64,000 nt of DNA from Sphingomonas liriopis (GTDB lineage: Bacteria > Pseudomonadota > Alphaproteobacteria > Sphingomonadales > Sphingomonadaceae): positions 124,001 through 188,000 of the forward strand of contig NZ_JAMLDY010000003.1 in NCBI RefSeq assembly GCF_024211255.1. Reading direction: 5' to 3'. The notes beneath the pieces were generated by a model that saw nothing but the letters and a program-made list of their open reading frames with translations, was not told the origin of the DNA and did no database searches. This document shows positions 61,088-64,000 of this stretch, piece by piece. Each line of letters starts with the position of its first letter. Position 1 is the stretch's first letter. Both the position numbers and the translations under genes were made by a program.

Positions 61088-61984
61088 ATGAAGTTCACCT
61101 ATTCCGCCGCGCTGCTCTTGTTGGCCGCGCTGTCGGCCGCGTCGCCTGCGCTTGCGCAGGAGTTTGCAAAGCCGGGCGTTCCACAGGATCCAGCCGAACC
61201 GCAGGCGGCACCGACCAATCCGATCACGGTGTCGGGCAGCGTTGCGGTGCTCACCGACTATCGCCTGCGCGGCGTGTCGCAAAGCGACCGCGATCCGGCC
61301 GTACAGGGGGCGCTGACGATCGCGCACGAGAGTGGCTTCTATGTCGGCGCCTTCGCCTCGAACCTCGCGGGCTGGGGAACGTTCGGCGGGTCGAACCTGG
61401 AACTCGATGCGATCGGCGGGTTCAGGAACACCGTGGGCAGCGCCACGATCGATGCCGGCTTGACCTGGTACATGTATCCGGGCGGCGCCGACAAGACGGA
61501 TTACGCGGAAGCATTCGCCAAGCTGTCCGGCACCGCGGGGCCCATGACGCTGCTCGCCGGCGTCGCCTACGCACCCGAGCAGCAGGCGCTGGGCAAATGG
61601 TATCGCAACGGTGCCGAGGCGGCGGCGGGCGTCTACTCCGATCCGGGCGACAAGGAGGACAATCTGTACCTCTGGGGCGACGGCGCGATCGCGGTGCCGA
61701 ACACGCCGCTGACCGCCAAGGCGCACATCGGTTGGTCGAAGGGCAACGGCGGTCTGGGGCCGAACGCGACAAGCGCGGCGCCGACAGGCGAGTATTGGGA
61801 CTGGCAGCTCGGCGCCGACTACGCGATTCCGCACACGCCGCTGACGGTCAACGTCAGCTGGATCGACACCGACATCTCGCGCCGCGAGGCGGCCTATCTG
61901 CAGCCCAGCTTCAGCAAGGGCCAGGACGGCACCGGCTCGATCGCCGGCAGCACCGTCTTCGCCTCGCTGACCGCGGCGCTTTGA
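61088..61984 (+). CDS. TorF-family putative porin
   Basis: A 298-aa outer-membrane protein with signal peptide (MKFTYSAALLLLAALSAASP, cut at LAQ). TorF signature: VSGSVAVLTDYRLRGVSQSD and AIAHESGFYVG-type segments (ALTIAHESGFYVGAFASNLA), then alternating strands to the C-terminus ASLTAAL. Probably a small-solute channel. It is the first gene of a set with a small membrane peptide and kdpFAB, suggesting a link to osmotic or potassium adaptation; that is inference. Confidence 0.85.
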   Translation: MKFTYSAALLLLAALSAASPALAQEFAKPGVPQDPAEPQAAPTNPITVSGSVAVLTDYRLRGVSQSDRDPAVQGALTIAHESGFYVGAFASNLAGWGTFGGSNLELDAIGGFRNTVGSATIDAGLTWYMYPGGADKTDYAEAFAKLSGTAGPMTLLAGVAYAPEQQALGKWYRNGAEAAAGVYSDPGDKEDNLYLWGDGAIAVPNTPLTAKAHIGWSKGNGGLGPNATSAAPTGEYWDWQLGADYAIPHTPLTVNVSWIDTDISRREAAYLQPSFSKGQDGTGSIAGSTVFASLTAAL

Positions 61985-61989
61985 GGAGC

Positions 61990-62079
61990 ATGGTGATGAA
62001 CGATCTTCTCTGGATCCTCGTCATGGTGGGGCTGGTGGCGGCGACGCTCGCCTACGCCCGCCTGTGCGATCAGGCGTGA
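61990..62079 (+). CDS. 29-aa membrane peptide upstream of kdpF
   Basis: ATG 61990 (or 61996) opens MVMNDLLWILVMVGLVAATL and ends AYARLCDQA. One transmembrane helix. It lies between torF and kdpF with short gaps, preceded by TTGAGGAGC. Small peptides like this occur in front of kdpF in related bacteria, as I recall. Its role may be as a Kdp accessory, but this is not shown. Confidence 0.7.
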   Translation: MVMNDLLWILVMVGLVAATLAYARLCDQA

Positions 62080-62089
62080 GGGCGCGGCC

Positions 62090-62179
62090 ATGACGCTCGA
62101 TCTCTGGCTGGCGGCGCTGACCGCGCTCGGCCTCCTCGTCTATCTGGTGGCGGTCCTGATCCGCCCCGAACGCTTCTGA
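62090..62179 (+). CDS. kdpF: KdpF, small subunit of potassium-transporting ATPase
   Basis: A 29-aa peptide: [20 protein letters not shown], then AVLIRPERF. One helix with the characteristic RPERF ending of KdpF, which stabilises the Kdp complex. It lies 13 bases ahead of kdpA. The gene is too short for most ORF lists, but the motif and position are clear. Confidence 0.9.
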   Translation: MTLDLWLAALTALGLLVYLVAVLIRPERF

Positions 62180-62192
62180 AGGGAGCGGACCG

Positions 62193-63896
62193 ATGACACT
62201 CCAGGGCTGGTTCCTGATCCTCGCCTTTATCGGCCTCCTGCTGGCGCTGACCAAGCCGGTCGGCCTGTGGTTGCACGCGCTGTACGAAGGCCGCCGCACG
62301 CCGCTTCACCGCGTGCTCGGCCCGGTCGAGCGCGGCTTCTACCGCCTTTCGGGCATCGACCCGGCCGCCGAGCAGGGCTGGCGCCGCTACGCGCTGCACA
62401 TGCTGCTCTTCAACGTCGTGCTGATGGCCTTCACCTACGCGGTGCTGCGCCTGCAGGGCGTGCTGCCGGGAAATCCGCAAAGGCTGGCGGGGCTCAGCCC
62501 GCACCTCGCCTTCAATACCGCGATCAGCTTCGCCACCAACACCAACTGGCAGAGCTACGGCGGCGAAAGCACCATGTCGAACCTCAGCCAGATGCTGGGG
62601 CTGGCCATCCACAACTTCCTGTCCGCGGCGACCGGCATCGCGCTCGCCTTCGCGCTGTTCCGCGGGTTCGCGCGGGCCGAGGCGAAAACGGTGGGCAACT
62701 TCTGGGCGGACGTGACGCGGGTCACGCTGTACCTGCTGCTGCCGCTCTGTATCGTCTACACGCTGTTTCTGATCGCGTCGGGCGTGCCGCAGACGCTGGC
62801 CGCGACGATCGAGGTCGATACGCTGGAGGGGATACGCCAGGTGCTCGCCACCGGCCCGGTCGCCAGCCAGGAGGCGATCAAGATGCTCGGCACCAACGGT
62901 GGCGGCTTCTTCAACGCCAATTCCGCGCACCCGTTCGAGAACCCGACGGCGCTCACCAACTTCGTCCAGATGCTGTCGATCTTCGTCGTCGGCTTCGGCC
63001 TGACCTGGTGCTTCGGCAGGGCGGTCGGCAACACGCGCCAGGGCTGGGCGATCCTGTCGGCGATGGTGATCCTGTTCCTCGCCGGCGTGACCGTGACCTA
63101 CTGGCAGGAAGCGGCGGGCAATCCCGTCCTCCATCACCTCGGCGTCGCCGGCGGCAACATGGAGGGCAAGGAAGTGCGCTTCGGCATCGCCGCCTCGTCG
63201 CTGTTCGCCGTCGTCACCACCGCCGCCTCATGCGGCGCGGTCAACGCGATGCACGACAGCTTCACCGCATTGGGCGGCATGATCCCGCTGTTCAACATGC
63301 AGCTGGGCGAGGTCGTGATCGGTGGTGTCGGCGCCGGCATCTACGGTTTCCTGCTGTTCGCGATCCTGGCGGTGTTCGTCGCCGGGCTGATGGTCGGCCG
63401 CACGCCCGAGTACGTTGGCAAGAAGATCGAGGCGCGCGAGGTGAAGCTGGCGGTGCTCGCCATCGCGGTGCTGCCGCTGATGATCCTGGGGCTGACCGCG
63501 TTGTCGAGCGTGGCCGCGCAGGGGCTGGCGGGGCCGCTCAACAAGGGGCCGCACGGCTTCTCGGAGATCCTGTACGCCTTCACCAGCGCGGTCGGGAACA
63601 ACGGCTCGGCCTTCGCCGGTCTCACCGCCAGCACGCCATGGTACGACGGGCTGCTCGGCGTCGCGATGTGGGCCGGCCGCTTCTTCGTCATCGTGCCGAT
63701 GCTGGCGATCGCCGGCTCGCTCGCCGCGAAGAAGCATACGCCGGAGAGCGCAGGCTCCTTCCCGACCACGGGCGGCCTGTGGGTCGGCCTGCTCGTCGGG
63801 ATCATCCTGATCCTGGGCGGTCTCACCTTCCTCCCGAGCCTCGCGCTCGGCCCCATCGCCGATCATCTCGCGATGATCCGCGGCCAGCTGTCCTGA
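62193..63896 (+). CDS. kdpA: Potassium-transporting ATPase subunit A
   Basis: A 567-aa K+ channel-like subunit with about ten helices and the four pore loops with the expected Gly-rich filters: [47 protein letters not shown] and [12 protein letters not shown]. It binds and conducts K+ under the drive of KdpB. AAGGGAG precedes the ATG. The operon order kdpF-kdpA-kdpB is standard. Confidence 0.97.
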   Translation: MTLQGWFLILAFIGLLLALTKPVGLWLHALYEGRRTPLHRVLGPVERGFYRLSGIDPAAEQGWRRYALHMLLFNVVLMAFTYAVLRLQGVLPGNPQRLAGLSPHLAFNTAISFATNTNWQSYGGESTMSNLSQMLGLAIHNFLSAATGIALAFALFRGFARAEAKTVGNFWADVTRVTLYLLLPLCIVYTLFLIASGVPQTLAATIEVDTLEGIRQVLATGPVASQEAIKMLGTNGGGFFNANSAHPFENPTALTNFVQMLSIFVVGFGLTWCFGRAVGNTRQGWAILSAMVILFLAGVTVTYWQEAAGNPVLHHLGVAGGNMEGKEVRFGIAASSLFAVVTTAASCGAVNAMHDSFTALGGMIPLFNMQLGEVVIGGVGAGIYGFLLFAILAVFVAGLMVGRTPEYVGKKIEAREVKLAVLAIAVLPLMILGLTALSSVAAQGLAGPLNKGPHGFSEILYAFTSAVGNNGSAFAGLTASTPWYDGLLGVAMWAGRFFVIVPMLAIAGSLAAKKHTPESAGSFPTTGGLWVGLLVGIILILGGLTFLPSLALGPIADHLAMIRGQLS

Positions 63897-63908
63897 TCGG
63901 AAGCCACC

Positions 63909-64000
63909 ATGGCGAATACGCAGACAAAGAGCCTGTTCACGGCCGACCTCGTCGTTCCCGCGATCAAGGCGTCGTTCCTGAAGCTCGACCCGCGCGAGCT
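63909..64000 (+). CDS. kdpB: Potassium-transporting P-type ATPase subunit B (3' end outside window)
   Basis: The first 30 residues only: MANTQTKSLFTADLVVPAIK, then ASFLKLDPRE, the typical N-terminus of KdpB. ATG 63909 is 12 bases after the kdpA stop. The P-type ATPase core lies beyond the window. Confidence 0.9.
   Translation, partial: MANTQTKSLFTADLVVPAIKASFLKLDPRE

Overview
The window is chromosomal DNA of a sphingomonad-type alphaproteobacterium (Sphingomonas or close relative). This rests on the high GC content, an S9 protein with a long N-terminal extension, a RegB/RegA redox pair, a TorF-kdpFAB arrangement, and several small sphingomonad-type families (DUF6356, DUF6481, MerC-domain protein beside a Zur-like regulator). 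No phage, plasmid, CRISPR array or intact mobile element is visible. Almost every long ORF antisense to these genes is a GC-rich shadow.

Layout. 1-7.7 kb: 3' part of a Mur ligase-family gene, a small membrane protein/XRE regulator pair behind three direct repeats, two alpha/beta hydrolases, a TPR protein, glyoxalase I and II (gloA-gloB), a paralogous pair of small exported proteins, a VOC protein and a PHA-system protein. 7.8-17.5 kb: RegB/RegA, wrbA diverging from a LysR regulator, an SDR, dxs with a 44-aa membrane protein coupled to its 3' end, a MerC-domain gene and zur-like gene behind a candidate Zur operator, a DUF1801 protein and ctaA. 17.6-31.2 kb: rplM-rpsI, a GH3 beta-glucosidase, modABC, a roughly 1127-aa three-domain GH18/NodB/GT2 membrane protein, a quinone oxidoreductase, an aldehyde dehydrogenase, a spermidine-synthase-like protein and DUF6481.

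31-40 kb: tamA-tamB, a tail-to-tail hicA/hicB pair, and a small locus with an S24 (LexA/CI-like) repressor diverging from small genes across a perfect 17-bp palindrome. 40-47 kb: kynA, a ZnuD-like TonB receptor with a second candidate Zur box, gcdH coupled to a CoA transferase whose N-terminus is encoded by a repeat element, and an AMACR-type CoA transferase. Trp-to-glutaryl-CoA chemistry is therefore represented at both ends (kynA, gcdH). 47-56 kb: FucP-type MFS transporter, a frameshifted DODA-type dioxygenase, an unpaired [2Fe-2S] subunit, RcnB-like and Gly/Arg/Trp-rich exported proteins, a prolyl-4-hydroxylase-like oxygenase, the SRP RNA, a ferredoxin with two tandem cysteine desulfurases, and an alpha/beta hydrolase. 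56-64 kb: a 59-aa membrane protein, ybaB-dnaX, recJ, tRNA-Glu, an IS3-family remnant, a TorF porin and the start of kdp.

The intergenic spaces are heavily populated by palindromic repeats of at least four families (A-D below), mostly at gene ends. Two copies form nested composite elements and one lies inside a coding sequence. The most interesting points are the candidate Zur regulon, the S24/Cro-like switch locus, the convergent hicA/hicB pair, the composite repeats and the repeat-derived protein N-terminus.
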